Source: Paraspadella gotoi (taxonomy: Eukaryota; Chaetognatha). From it: a stretch of DNA of 64,000 bases. Where the stretch lies: assembly GCA_051294375.1 (NCBI GenBank), contig JBJCIZ010000239.1, positions 4,469,834 to 4,533,833 on the forward strand. The letters run 5' to 3'. Each line of letters opens with the position of its first letter. Positions within the stretch are counted from its first letter, which is position 1. Under the pieces are notes generated by a model that had not been told where the DNA came from, did no database searches, and was given only the letters and a program-made list of their open reading frames with translations. Positions 47,891 to 59,193 of the stretch are shown piece by piece. The position numbers and the translations under genes are program-made.

Positions 47891-48431
47891 TATTCAGCTT
47901 GTCATCATCGATGTCCTTAAAATTGGAGTTCAGGAACCAGTTATTAAATATGTTTTGTTTACATTTTATCAAAACAACAAAATATCCTCTATTATCCTGA
48001 GCCAGGCGGGCAAAGCCCTGTCCATGTCTAGATTTTTGATTCGGTTTAGCTTTCGGTTCGTCGGCTTTTTTGCAAAAACATAGGCTTCTGAAAATGTGAT
48101 ATCATAGGGAGTTTGAATTTTCATATTATGGCTTCTATATCATCAAGATTTTAAAATTGCTCCATGTTCATATAATATTCAGTATTTGTTTATGTTTTAT
48201 ATTTACAAAAACAAAAACGTTTTATAATTATATGTCGGCTCTCTCTCTCTCTCTCTTTTTCTTCCGTCACTGGCTTCTTCTCTTGAATTTGTCTAAAAAA
48301 CGAGTTCCGGCTTGCTGCAGCGTCATGTCCAGCTCTTGTCTCTCTCTCTCGTTCTCTCTCTCTCTCTCTCTCTCTTTTTCTCTTCTCTCTTTTTTTTACA
48401 AAATTTTTTTTAAGATATAATGTGGGTTCAA

Positions 48432-48555
48432 CTAATGTAAAAAAACGGATGCCGCGAACACGTGCGGCGAACCGGGTCCTTGGGTAGAGGAATAGTCACA
48501 CGCTACGTGGGCCGCATAAGTACTGCTATATGCTGATTCTTTACGAGTAAAGGGG
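48432..48555 (-). CDS. Possible terminal exon, unknown protein
   Basis: The minus strand after CTCTACAG is open for 40 codons (PFTRKESAYSSTYAAHVACD, YSSTQGPGSPHVFAASVFLH), then TAG at 48432-48434. The patch is more GC-rich than its surroundings. In the second version (about 49425-49553) indels break the frame, so conservation does not help. Confidence 0.25.
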
Positions 48556-48956
48556 CTGTAGAGCTTCTCTCTCTCTCTCTCTCTTTAATTTTATTATATA
48601 TCGCTCTTTTTCTCTTTCTCTTTTCTCTGCAGCGGCTGTCTCTCTCTCTCTTCTCTTTTTCTCTCTCTCTCTTCTTCTCTCTGTCTCTCTGTGTGTGTCT
48701 GTCCCTATTGTCCGATCTCTTTGCGTGATCGTTTGTTTTTTGAAATATTCTGATTATTTTTTTTCCTTTTTCTAAAAACTTTTTTATTATTGCCATTTAT
48801 TCCGCGCTTTTTTTCAATACAAAACCATATTTTCATCCGAGATTTTCGTGGATTTTATTTTTCTCTCTTTCTTTTCTCTCTCTTCTTCTCTTCCCTCCCT
48901 TTCTTATCTTCTCTCTCGTCTCTCTCTTTCTTTCACTCATCAAACCGCATTTGTTT

Positions 48957-49085
48957 GATTTTATGACTATCATCGATCATGAATGACAATCATCGCATCA
49001 ATGAATGACAATCATCGGCATCACTGAATGACTATCATCTAACAGCAGTGAATGACTATCATCGCACGATTCAATAATTGATTAT
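48957..49085 (+). repeat. ~22-base repeat GACTATCATCGCATCAATGA
   Basis: Five to six imperfect units, with a second set at 49918-50050. Confidence 0.75.
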
Positions 49086-49296
49086 CATCGAATCAATAAT
49101 CAATATTCCTATTACATCAATAAATATAATTACATTCATTAATTAGTATACCTCAATCAATTACTAATTAATCAAAATTCGTTATCGCATGATCATTTCG
49201 TTTTTTTCCCGGTTTTTTTTTCATTATATTTTCTATGATAGTGGGCTCTGGCTCGATCTTTGGAAAGTCTTTTTGTTTAAAGATTTTTTTTTTATT

Positions 49297-49321
49297 NNNN
49301 NNNNNNNNNNNNNNNNNNNNN
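49297..49321. other. 25-N gap between the two versions of the block
   Basis: The sequence after it restarts in the CT repeat already passed at about 48340. Confidence 0.75.
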
Positions 49322-49838
49322 CACAGAGAGAGATCTCTCTCTCTCTGCTCTCTCTCTCTCTCTCTCTCTCTTCTCCTCTTTTTCTCTACCTTTTTACAAA
49401 ATTTTTTTAAGATATAATGTTGGGTTCACTAATGTAAAAACGGATGCCGGCGAACACGTGCGGCGAACCCGGGTCCTTGGGTAGAGGAATAGCTCACGCT
49501 ACGTGGGCGCCATAAGTAACTGCTGATTCTTTAACGAGTAAAGGGGCTGTAGAGCTTCTCTCTCTCTCTCTCTCTTAATTATTATATATCGCTCTTTCTC
49601 TTTCTCTTTCTCTGCAGCGGCTGTCTTCTCTCTCTTCTCTTTTCTCTCTCTCTCTCTGTCTCTCTGTCTCTCTGTGTGTGTCTGTCCCTATTTGTCCGAT
49701 CTCTTGCTGATCGTTTGTTTTTGAAATATTCTGATTATTTTTTTCCTTCTAAAAACTTTTTATTATTGCCATTAATTGCGCGCTTTTTTTCAATACAAAA
49801 TCCATATTTTCATCCGAGATTTTCGTGGATTATTCTCT

Positions 49839-49871
<33 letters not shown>

Positions 49872-50250
49872 TCTCTCTCTCTTCTCTCTTTCACTCACTA
49901 CACGCATTTGTTTGTTTTTATGACTATCATCGCATCAATGAATGAACAATCATCGCATCAATGAATGACAATCATCGCGGCATCACTGAATGACTATCAT
50001 CAAGCAGGTGAATGACTATCATCGCATTCAATAATTGATTATCATCGAATCAATAATCAATTCCTATTACATCAATAATTACTAATTACATCAACAATTA
50101 GTATTACCTCAATCAATTACTATTACATCAATAATTCGTTATCGCATGATCATTGTTTTTTTCCCGGTTTTTTTCATTAATTTTCTATGATAGTGGGCTC
50201 TGGCTCGATCTTGAAGTCTTTTAAATTTTTTTATTTTATGTGTCCTTCTC
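49322..50250 (+). repeat. Repeated block, second version
   Basis: Noisy repeat of 48340-49280. Confidence 0.75.
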
Positions 50251-50389
50251 TCTCTCTCTCTCTCTCACTCTTCTTCTTTCTCTTCTCACTCTCTTCTCTC
50301 TCTCCACTCTCTCTTTCTCTCTCTTCTCTCTTTTTATGCAATAGCGACGATCCTTATGCTTTTTAAGATTTTTTTAACTTGCATCATTT

Positions 50390-51345
50390 TTTCAACTTGC
50401 ATATTTTTCAACTTGCATTCCGTCAAAACTTTATTATCTAGCTTCTTCACTCACTTTCCTACCGGCTCACAAAATTTCATCTCAATATCTATCATGGGTT
50501 TAAAATAAATAAAAAAATTCAAGTAAATGTGACTCATATTTTTTTCATTTAAACTCATTTCAACTGGTACGTTTCCACTGAAACTTTATATCAAGCTTCG
50601 TCATACGTTTTCCTACCCACACACAAAATTTCAACTCAATCTATCCATCAATTATGATTAATTGGAGTATTTATTGGTTAAAATAAGTAAAAAGATTTTA
50701 GTAAATTCGACTTATGTTTTTTCCATTTAAACTAATTCCCACTCACACGAATTCCATCGAAATTTTATATCCAGCTTTATCACACATTTTCTTACCCACA
50801 CACAAAAATTTAATTCCAATCCAACCAGCCAATCACGAGTTATTGGAGCTTTTTGCTAAGATGGGACGGATGGAACGGATTGATTGACTATTAATTAATT
50901 ATTGATTAATTTATTTACTAATTGATTAATTAACTGATTAATTATTTGATTTATTAATACATCCTGCAGATACATTTAATATATAAGGAAAAGAAGCATA
51001 ATCAATTAGTAAAACAGGTTTTTTTGTTTTTTTTCATTTAAACTCATTTCCACTCAAACTTCCATCGAAACTTGATTTCCTGTTCAATCACACTTTCCTA
51101 CCCACATACAAAATTCCAGGTCAATCAGCCCCATCCACTCATGAGCAATTGGTGTTCAAAATAGTGAATATATTTTTTTTGTTTTTTCCATTTAAACTCA
51201 TTTCCACTCGGAACGATTCCATCGAAACTTCATATCCAGCTCAATCACACACCTTACCTATCCTCACACAAAATTTCATTTAAATCCATCCAATCACGAG
51301 TAATTGGTGTTTTTTGCTAAGGTGGGACGGACGGACGGACGGACG
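50390..51345 (+). repeat. Degenerate tandem repeat, ~150-200-base unit
   Basis: About five units, each with CATTTAAACTCATTTCCACT, CCATCGAAACTT, CCAGCTCAATCACAC, TACCCACACACAAAATTTCA and AATCACGAGTAATTGG. A single unit recurs at 54615-54900. It ends in a (GACG)n run at 51333-51357. Confidence 0.75.
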
Positions 51346-51347
51346 GA

Positions 51348-51495
51348 CGGACGGACATCAATTTTTTTTGCATAATTTATCATAATTCGATGTTCTGACA
51401 TGATATAAGTGGTGTGCCCGACAATATTGAGGGCGGAACCGAACGGACCGAAAAAGTGAGTTATAGAGTCGGGATCTGCTGATAAACAGGCAAAT
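51348..51495 (+). repeat. Dispersed repeat, copy 1
   Basis: GGACATCAATTTTTTTTGCA, then CATAATTTATCATAATT and TCTGACATGAT. A second copy lies at 54903-55040. It directly adjoins a SINE. Confidence 0.65.
51358..51367 (+). repeat. End of (GACG)n run
   Basis: Six GGAC units immediately before the dispersed repeat. Confidence 0.5.
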
Positions 51496-51752
51496 TAAAT
51501 AAGTGACCGAGAGGAGAAAGGGTTGCCATGCCTCTCTGTGAGTGTGGATAGCCCCCACATTTAGTGTGCCCAGTGGGTCTTGGAGAATTTTCCGTCAGTT
51601 GCCTTGCTTTCCTGAACTTCGGATCCGACGGTAGGCTTGCTACCGGTGGTTTAACCGGCCTGTCACTCTTTTTGTAAGAACTGTTTGACCAAGGCAAGAA
51701 CCCGGGACCATTGGATTTGGAGATTAAGCATTAGCCCAGTGCGCTATTACGG
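51496..51752 (-). mobile_element. SINE family 2, copy 1 (tRNA-derived)
   Basis: The minus strand starts with a tRNA-like head. An A-box-like TAGCGCACTGG fits the Pol III A-box at nearly all positions, and a B-box-like GGGTTCTTGCC follows about 40 bases later. Then comes a body with GTGACAGGCCGGTTAAACCA and CCCACTGGGCACACTAAATG. Copy 2 is at 52020-52269. Two copies this close, differing at scattered sites, indicate a dispersed family. Confidence 0.65.
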
Positions 51753-51805
51753 CACTGATAGAAGGAACAGTCTTATCCAACAGGTAATCATATTACATCA
51801 CGACA

Positions 51806-51865
51806 CATCATAAGGGGTCATACTTGGAGGGGGATATCCTCCTCCAAGTTTGACCCCTGATGATG
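51806..51865. repeat. Hairpin with ~27-base arms
   Basis: CATCATAAGGGGTCATACTT and GGAGG pair with CCTCCAAGTTTGACCCCTGA and TGATG across a very short loop, with two or three mismatches. Confidence 0.65.
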
Positions 51866-52019
51866 GTACAGGGAGGGAGGGAGATGCCTGCTGTACTCCC
51901 ATGGGGCTGGGATCGCTTCTGACTCTTTGGCTCTTGGTTAGCCAGAGGCGTGCCTGGCGCCTCAGGAGTGCTGTGGTTAAGCGGGAATGAACGGAGTTGC
52001 GTGTTCAGGAAAGGCTCAT

Positions 52020-52269
52020 CAGTGAAGTGACTGAGAGGAGAGAGGGTTGCCATACCTCACTGTGAGTGTGGATAGCCCCCACACTTAGTGTGCCCAGTGG
52101 GTCTGGGAGATTTTTCCGTCAGTTGCCTTGCTTTCCTGAACTTTGGATCCAGCGGTAGGCTTGTTACCGGTGGTTTAACCAGCCTGTCACTCTCTTTGCA
52201 ACAACTGTTTGTCCAAGGCTAGAACCCTGGACCATTGGGTTCGGAAATGAAACGTTAGCCCTGTGTGGT
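52020..52269 (-). mobile_element. SINE family 2, copy 2
   Basis: About 90% similar by eye to 51496-51752. The tRNA-like head is more eroded in the A-box (CACACAGGGCTAACG). It ends exactly where the LTR begins. Confidence 0.6.
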
Positions 52270-53086
52270 TGTAGAAAATGTCTCTTATTTTCTACACTCC
52301 ACAAGAACGAGTGTTCTACGTAGCGGCCGTCCGAGCTGTTTTAACGTAGGTACACAAATTCTTGCTGGCTCTCTAAATCTTGAGAGTGGAAATAAATCTC
52401 GAAAGCGTAGTATAAATTCCGAAAATGTTCTATTTTATAAAGAATAAATCATGAAATTGTGGTACAAAATGTGGAATCCTTGGAACCGTTCATCAGTGGC
52501 CATTGGTGCCGGAGGCAAGTCATTCGCCTCCCAACCCAAAGGTCCGGGGTTCTAGCCCGGTGGCCGCCTAGCAGTTAAGAGGGACGGGGCTTTTAACCCG
52601 CCTGTAACATGGTGTTACAGCCTGATCCAAAGCTCAGGGACTGCTTATATTGAACGGTTCTGTCACTAACACATTACAATTATTACTGTCTCTTCATTGG
52701 TGAGCCCGACTTCCAAACACAACAGCAACAACACTTTCAGGCAGCAGGCCTCAACCTGGCAATGCACTTTCCGTCAACAACACATCAGGCGACATGCCTC
52801 AACTTGGTGATGCACTTTCCACCAACAACAATTCACTGAAGAGACGCAACAGATTTCTCCCTACGGGAGGGGGGGATGTATGGTGGATTAAAATCCACCA
52901 ACCGTTCACATTACAATAATTACTGTCTCTTCAGTTCCTGACGGCCGTACTATTATTTGTAACTGGTTCTTCGCGAATGATAAGTTTCTCAAAACTGTGG
53001 CTAAAAGAAACCAAATAAAGGTGACCAGACAGCTGAAGAATCGTTTATTTCAAGGTCAAGTCAAAAGATTGACCGGAGGCGAGACA
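52270..53086 (-). repeat. 3' LTR, interrupted by a SINE
   Basis: Equivalent to 53815-54199 but split at 52487/52934 by 446 bases of SINE family 1. About 12 bases present in the intact LTR (TGTGAAAACATG) are missing at the insertion point. Confidence 0.65.
52488..52933 (+). mobile_element. SINE family 1, copy 1, nested in the LTR
   Basis: The tRNA-like head includes TGGCCATTGGTGCCGGAGGC and a perfect T-arm-like stem CCGGG-GTTCTAG-CCCGG. The body has a TGTAACATGGTGTTACA hairpin, then a segment of two related units (CAGGCCTCAACCTGGCAATG and GACATGCCTCAACTTGGTGA). Ends carry CTGTCTCTTCA. Other copies are inverted at 55463-55885 and 55880-56126. Confidence 0.65.
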
Positions 53087-53159
53087 ATATTTTACACCCC
53101 CGTCGTTGATATAAAAAGTATTAACCAGAAAATAATAATTTGTTGAGCAATACGAATAC

Positions 53160-53745
53160 CGACGCAGTGAAAAACGGGATGATCCCCTTCGCAATAGAGA
53201 CACGAGGCAGCACCCTTCGGATATGATTTTCTCTTTTAAAAGTTAGCGACATAGGCGACGACAAAATTGAGGGTCATGTTGCGTAAATCACTGAATTCGT
53301 CGAAATAGAATTTAGTCGCCGATTCAGTGATTTTCGATTTTTGGTAGAAAGAGTTTTCCCCCCGTCGTTGAAAAATGTTGCGGCGGCGGGAGAAGAAACC
53401 TTAGTTTGGGAATGAGCATCCTCCATGTTGCTGGGTAAAGCGGATGTAGCAATTGCGCCCCCGTCGTTTTGAGGCGCTAAACAGTTTTCTTTTTGTGGTG
53501 GTTTTTGTAAAGTCGATTTTTGAGAAGCGTCGTCAGATTTTTTCAGCGACGAGGCTTCAGAAGTTGGTAAGTTTTTGAACGAGTAAAAGATGCTTTCCAG
53601 AAGTGCATAATCTTCCTTAAAACGTGATTGTCGATTCGCAAAAGGACGATTTCCTTCTTCTTGCCGGATTTCGTCCTCAATCTTTGGAGCTGATCGATAA
53701 AATCGTTCTAATTTCTTCAACAAGCTTCAATGCAAGTTCCATTTT
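53160..53745 (-). pseudogene. gag-like gene of the LTR remnant, frame-broken
   Basis: After an ATG at about 53740 the first frame stops early. A second frame from 53720 runs about 148 codons: a charged helical start (LKKLERFYRSAPKIEDEIRQ) and a low-complexity Ser/Pro middle. A third frame then carries a zinc knuckle CLYCEGDHPVFHC at 53202-53164 (C-x2-C-x3-H-x4-C). That Cys/His spacing is usual for BEL/Pao Gag proteins and differs from the C-x2-C-x4-H-x4-C of most others. Two frame breaks and the absence of protease, reverse transcriptase and integrase mark it as dead. Confidence 0.55.
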
Positions 53746-53814
53746 TATTTAGAATTTTATTCGCGTAGTTCGATTTTTGGAACGTTGAACCGCAAATCGA
53801 TTGCAAGTTTTCAC

Positions 53815-54199
53815 TGTAGAAAATGTCTCTTATTTTCTACGCTCCGCAAGATCAAGCGTTCGAGGTAGCGGCCGTCCGAGCTGTTTTTAACGTGGGTCCG
53901 AAAATTCTTGCTGGCTCTCTAAATTCCTGAGAGTGAAATAAATCTCGAAAACGTAGTATAAATTCCGAAAACGTTCTATTTTATAAAGAATAAATCATGA
54001 AATTGTGGTAAAAAATGTGGAATCTTTGGAACCTGTGAAAACATGGTTCCTGACGGCCGTACTATTATTTGTAACTGGTTCTTTGCGAATGATAAGTTTC
54101 TAAAAACTGTGGCTAAAAGAAACCAAATAAAGGTGACCAGACAGCCGAAAGAATCAGTCATTTTAAGGTCAAGTCAAAAGATTGACCGGAGGCGAGACA
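53815..54199 (-). repeat. 5' LTR of the remnant, intact
   Basis: 385 bases, TGTCTCG...TTCTACA on the minus strand. The TATAAA motif sits in the second half. Confidence 0.65.
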
Positions 54200-55462
54200 A
54201 TATGGCAATTATGGCGCTGATGGAAGGAACAGTCGTATCCAATAGGTACTGATATTACATCACTATATAGCTTCATTTTTTTTGTTGTGTCGTGAGTACT
54301 CGCAGAGCTACTTTCTAAGTCACTTTTCGGTCAGTATGTTGGTCGGTCTGTCAGTCGGTATGTCTGTCCATCTGTCTGTCCCACTTACATTGAAAACGCT
54401 TATAACTTGCTTATAGTTCGTTGCTCATTTGTTAAAACAGGAAAAAAACCTTAAATCTAAGCGACTACTAGCGCCGCCTTTTGTTTTTAAAGAATAAAAG
54501 GAATAAAAGACGTGATTCCAATGCAAGCGTGTTTTATATACACGGAAATATAAGGGATAAGAAAGTAAGAAGAAAAGTAATGCGGCGCAACACCCTGGAA
54601 TACTCGTTACTTGATTTCACTTTAACTCATTTTCACTCGAACGATTCCGGTGAAACTTTATTTCCAGCTCAATCACACACTTCTTTACCCAAACACGTGC
54701 TAATGAAAACTTACAAGTAAGTTGAAACATGTCTGTTACTTGTTTCTTAATAAAATTGTTGTTTGTAATTAAAAATACAAATTTTTTTTCTCTCAAACTA
54801 TTAAAAGAAAGCATGCGCACAATACCCAAAACACAAAATATTAAGTCAATCGCCCTATCCACTAATGAGTAATTAGCGTTTAAAACAAAGGTGGAAAGGA
54901 TGGACGGACATCAATTTTTTTGTTTCATAATTTATCATAATTTGATTATCTGACATGATCTAAGTGACTTAACGACATGATTGTTAGGTGGGACCGATGA
55001 ACCAACAAAATGAATTTTAGAGCCAGAATCTGCTTAAACCAGATCCGGCTGGCTAAAAGGAGAATATTTTTGGAAACCAGGATAATTTTTTTTTTTTTAT
55101 CAAAAAGTCTAGAAAATCCAACAGCAACTCCTATAATCGATGGTTTCTGCACATATCAGAATTTTTCGTGCCATTTCTTTACAAATCAAGACAAAGGATA
55201 ATGACTACGGTGTTCCGGTCATGCAGTTTTGGAATGATATCCCCCAATAGATGAAAATGTAGGATAGAGAAGCAGAATGTCCCACCATCCCTTATAACAC
55301 TGACAACTTTTTGGCAGTAGAAATAGTAGCTAGAATGGCAGCTTTCCATATGGGCCAAATTGTAAAAGCATGCGGCTCCTCTGGACACTTGGAGATGGTC
55401 ATTGTTGCCAAAGGTGAATTTTTAAAATAAATTGTGTTGTTTTGACAATTTATTATAAATGA
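54200..55462. other. No gene seen; fragments of dispersed repeats
   Basis: Contains GGAACAGTCGTATCCAATAG (54220 on), similar to 51762 on; a GTCNGTC-rich run at 54330-54380; one unit of the 50.4-51.3 kb repeat (54615-54900); and the second dispersed repeat (54903-55040). Confidence 0.5.
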
Positions 55463-55885
55463 GCTGAAGAGACAGGTAATTATTGTTATGTGTTAGTGAC
55501 AGAACCGTTCATTATAAGCACTCCCTGAGCTTCGGATCAGGCTGTAACACCATGTTACAGGCGGGTTAACCGCCCCGTCCGTCTTAACCGCTAGGCGACC
55601 ACCGGGCTAGAACCCTGGACCTTTGGGTTGGGAGGGCGAATGACTTGCCTCCGGCACCAATGGCCGCTGATGAATGGTTGGTGGATTTTAGTCCACCATA
55701 CATCCCCCCTCCATAGGGAGAAGTCTGTTGCGTCTCTTCAGTGAATTGTGTGGTGGAAAGTTCATCACCAAGTTGAGGCATGTCGCCTGATGTGTTGTTG
55801 GCGGAAAGTGCATGCCAGGTTGAGGCATGTTGCCTGAAAGTGTTGTTGTTGCTGTGGTATTCGGAAGTCGGGCTCACCAATGAAG
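55463..55885 (-). mobile_element. SINE family 1, copy 2
   Basis: Full-length inverted copy with the head CGCCCTCCCAACCCAAAGGT and both body units. It is joined head to tail with copy 3 through a shared CTCTTCATTGGTGAGCC end. Confidence 0.65.
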
Positions 55886-56126
55886 AGACAGTAATTATTG
55901 TTATGTGTTAGTGACAGAACCGTTCATTATAAGCAGTCCCTGAGCTTTGGATCAGGCTGTAACACCATGTTACAGGCGGGTTAAGCGCCCCATCCCTCTT
56001 AACTGCGAGGGGACCACTGGGCTAGAACCCCGGACCTTTGGGTTGGGAGGCGAATGACTTGCCTCTGGCACCAATGGCCGCTTGGATGATATGTCGTTGG
56101 TTCGGATTTTAGTCCACCATAGAGCC
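55880..56126 (-). mobile_element. SINE family 1, copy 3 (truncated)
   Basis: Head and hairpin only; the second half of the body is absent. Tandem with copy 2. Confidence 0.6.
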
Positions 56127-56384
56127 AATTTTTATATTAGTATTCTTTTATTTACCCATTCAAATTTTTTTTTAATTAAGACTCAAAAGAGCTGGACTTC
56201 CCTGTAGAGCACTTTATACTACTATATGCTACTAAGCTTTTATTTAAAAACACATCAAAATTAGGGTAAAATAATTTATTTCATTTGGTAAAGGAGACTA
56301 GTCAAATCCAACTTTTTATACTATTAAATGGCCTAAAAATTTTATTTAGATAAGCTATTTTAAATGCTCTCATGCTCATGTGGG
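56127..56384. other. No gene seen
   Basis: AT-rich spacer before the duplicated Kelch-gene segment. Confidence 0.5.
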
Positions 56385-58263
56385 CACAAAAACAATTTCT
56401 GAGATCACAGGCATAGTTATCAAATCTTATGACATATCGGGGATGATAAAATGCTCCTCATTGATGGCAGTAAAAATTTCCTGCCTAACTGGCATGAGTG
56501 TGTCACCATCATCGATGAAAATAACATTCTTCTGGGGTTAATTGAGCATTTTGACCTTCTTCTAAGATGAGATCTACAATATTGTTTATTATGCTTGGAA
56601 TTTTCCGGTTTTCTTGGATTAAGGTGTTAACACTATCATCTTTGGAAATTTGAGTGCTGGCATCTTCTTCAATCCCGGCAAAATTATTGTTTTTTTGTAA
56701 AAATGATGATAAATGGTCATCTTCTAAGGGAACTGAGATCTGATTGCACATTTGCTGTGTGTTTGTGGCATCAAAAGAGTTATCAGGATTTTTTTCTTCC
56801 AAGGCATTAAAAGTTGTGAGAATTGCCTCAATATCCACAGCATTAGATTCAATCTTAGATGCGCATATGACCACCTCATCAATTTGCTCTTCAATTACTG
56901 GTTGAATTCTTTCCTCAGGAATAACTTCATTTACCAGATTTGGGTCACGCTCATTGTCTTCTTCAAACACATCTCCCTCCGTGACATAGGGATGCGAGTA
57001 ATAAAAATCAGGATTAGATTCATCTACTTCATAAATTTGGGTGACATGTCAGGAAAAGTGGGAAGAGGCTGGTAAACAGAGAATGGATATATTCTCCGTT
57101 ATTAAACTGCATCATCACTATCGCTATGAATATTTTCTCCACCTAAATCATCTCCAATGTCTTTGTTTTCACTATTTTTCTTACTGCTACAAGGTGGCAC
57201 ATTCCATCTTATGTCTTCATTGGAACCAGAAATGTTGGGACCAGTACATTCATCAAATCTGGTATTGCTATCGGTATGGTCATAAGTGATAAAATTAGAG
57301 TGGTTTGTCAGATTGGAACAGTTATCATTGTCATTTCTTTTTTCTGGAGTGCTTTCAGAAGGGCAGTTAAAGCTCTTTTTACACATGCAGGCTCCCGCAC
57401 AATTGCAAGTCCGGTCCATATTTTTTTAATGAAATGCCTCCCATTTAGCAATCTCTGCCTCTCTTTCCAATCTCTCTGTCTTTACTACTATTTCTTTGGC
57501 CCATCATCTTGATGCTGCCAATGTCTCCAATCTTCCATCATAAAAGGCCATATCATGCAAATCAATAAGATGTCTCTTAAAGTGTTGCAATTGACCTTGG
57601 AAAAAAATGCAACGCTGCCTGCCATTAAAGGGTCGAAGAGAATCTGACAGGGAAACGCAGGCTGTATGAAGCGCGAGACGAAGATTATCACCAGTTGCCG
57701 AGTAAAACAATGTGATTGTGGCTGCATTGGAGCATTTGGATGGGGCTTCATACTGATTTTCATCTGCAGCTGCGGCGGCAGTGGCAGCGATTGACAGCCT
57801 TTCCAGTGTGGGATTTAAGCCCAGGAGCTGAATGTCAAAAAGCTGCCGTGAAAAGGTTGAATCTTGGCATGCCCAGCAAAAATATTTCATCTCTTGCTGA
57901 GCAATTGCAATATCTTCTTCCGTTGGGGCACATCATCTTGGTCGTCCTCATCCTTATTCCACTTACATGCAATAATTCGTTGCAAGGGAGTGATGCTGTC
58001 ATCCTGGATATTTGGCTGGGGTAAGAAACGGAGTGGACCAGCAGTTTCTTCATCCGAGTTGCTGTCATATTCATCAGTGTCACTGTCATCGTCATCTCCC
58101 TCATAACCATCAAAGTAAGCAGAGCGCCTATAGATGCAGTTCGTGATTTCTCTGGTTTTTAATCTATTGTCAATTTTGTACATTTCATCCTGACAAAAGC
58201 AGCAGCTGCACAATAGGGACATTTCACATTCCTACCAAAATCCTCTCTCTGCCCATTGATCTG
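56385..58263 (-). pseudogene. Duplicated C-terminal half of the Kelch-type gene, pseudogene
   Basis: Direct copy of about 60388-62617. It lacks the Kelch part and promoter side; the match stops at 58263. Segments in order: Cys-containing start (SLLCSCCFCQDEMYKIDNRL), acidic run (YEGDDDDSDTDEYDS), MKYFCWACQDSTFSRQLFD, NCAGACMCKKSF, and an acidic Asn/Glu C-terminus ending near 56427. It is broken by a frame change at the C-run (57925-57928), TGA at 57504-57506 where the other copy has Arg, TAA at 57426-57428, and a deletion near 57060-57110. Similarity is high, so the duplication is recent. Confidence 0.75.
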
Positions 58264-59193
58264 CTAGTTAAAACTTATAGAAAATATAAATTTTAGAGTT
58301 AAAAAAAATTGCAAAAGAACAACGATCTACAAGAGCCTGTTGCCTAATTAAACTTTGAAATATATTAATAAAAACTTTTTTGCATGCTCCTAAGACATTA
58401 TACTAACTAATGAATGTAAAAGAAAATAAAATATTTGTCTTAATTTTTTTCACAATGTAAAGTATTCTCAACTTGTTATATAGGAACATAAACGTCCGGG
58501 AATTTTCAAACTAAAGAAATTATCAAATATCAATGATATGAGTCAGTTAATAGTAATAACAAAACTTTTTATTTCACTCAGATTTGAAATCCGTGTATTA
58601 TTGATGAGCGGGGTTTTCCGTCAGTTGCTCAGCCTTCTGAGAGTATCTATAACGCATATAGGATCGAGTCCCTAAGGATCAAATCTAGAGATAAGCAGAA
58701 ACAAGCATCGGTGATGAATCAATAAAATAAAGACCTCTCAGGTAAGCTCAGCCTAGCCACTAATCAAATAAACCATATGAACCAATAACCATATAAACAA
58801 AACCATATAACCGTATAAACCAACAGTACAAACCATATAAACCCCGACGATGGCCAACTAACATTAATGCGATCTGTATGAAATAGAATCATGATTAATC
58901 AAAGCAATGAAATAACAATGAACTGTATTGTTTGTAGACAAACATCGATTGTTTATATTTTTAAACAGCTTTACAAAAGGCGAATAAGAACGACGGATCA
59001 TGACGAGAGTTTATGTCCAACATTATTTATTATTTGAGTATGCATTATATGTTGCAGAATTCAGACTGTATTCACACAAATTATTATTTGGAGTTTGATA
59101 AACTTTATGCTGCTGTGGATTGTGCGAGTTTACTGCTTGAAAATGTACATACGCACCTGGCGAGTTGTGATGCTGTGGCTGACGCAAACACAG
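58264..59193. other. No gene seen; SINE-like fragment and small tandem repeat
   Basis: GGTTTTCCGTCAGTTGCTCA at 58612 on resembles part of SINE family 2, and 58668-58680 holds a B-box-like GGATCGAGTCCC. An ACCATATAAAC tandem repeat lies at about 58770-58845. Confidence 0.5.

Larger units (their letters stand above)
48157..49200 (+). repeat. Repeated block, first version
   Basis: CT microsatellites, a GC-richer patch (48436-48555) and a set of ATCATCG-AATGA repeats. The same series recurs at 49322-50250 with indels. Confidence 0.75.
52270..54199 (-). mobile_element. BEL/Pao-like LTR retroelement remnant
   Basis: Direct repeats 52270-53086 and 53815-54199 flank 728 internal bases. On the minus strand each repeat begins TGTCTCGCCTCCGG and ends TTTTCTACA, so it has the TG...CA ends of an LTR. 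It also contains TTTATAAAATAG as a TATA box. The inside holds a gag-like frame and a zinc knuckle but no polymerase, so the element is non-autonomous or deleted. The right-hand repeat is the 5' LTR. No clear target-site duplication or standard TGG primer site is seen. The left repeat carries a nested SINE. Confidence 0.7.

Noticed and set aside
48940-50050. Possible CRISPR-like array from the regular ATCATCG-AATGA repeats
   Set aside because: Units are contiguous without unique spacers, in an animal genome; this is a simple tandem repeat.
52488-52560. Possible functional tRNA gene
   Set aside because: Only the T-arm folds well; the anticodon arm does not, and the sequence recurs with a common 3' body, so it is a SINE head.
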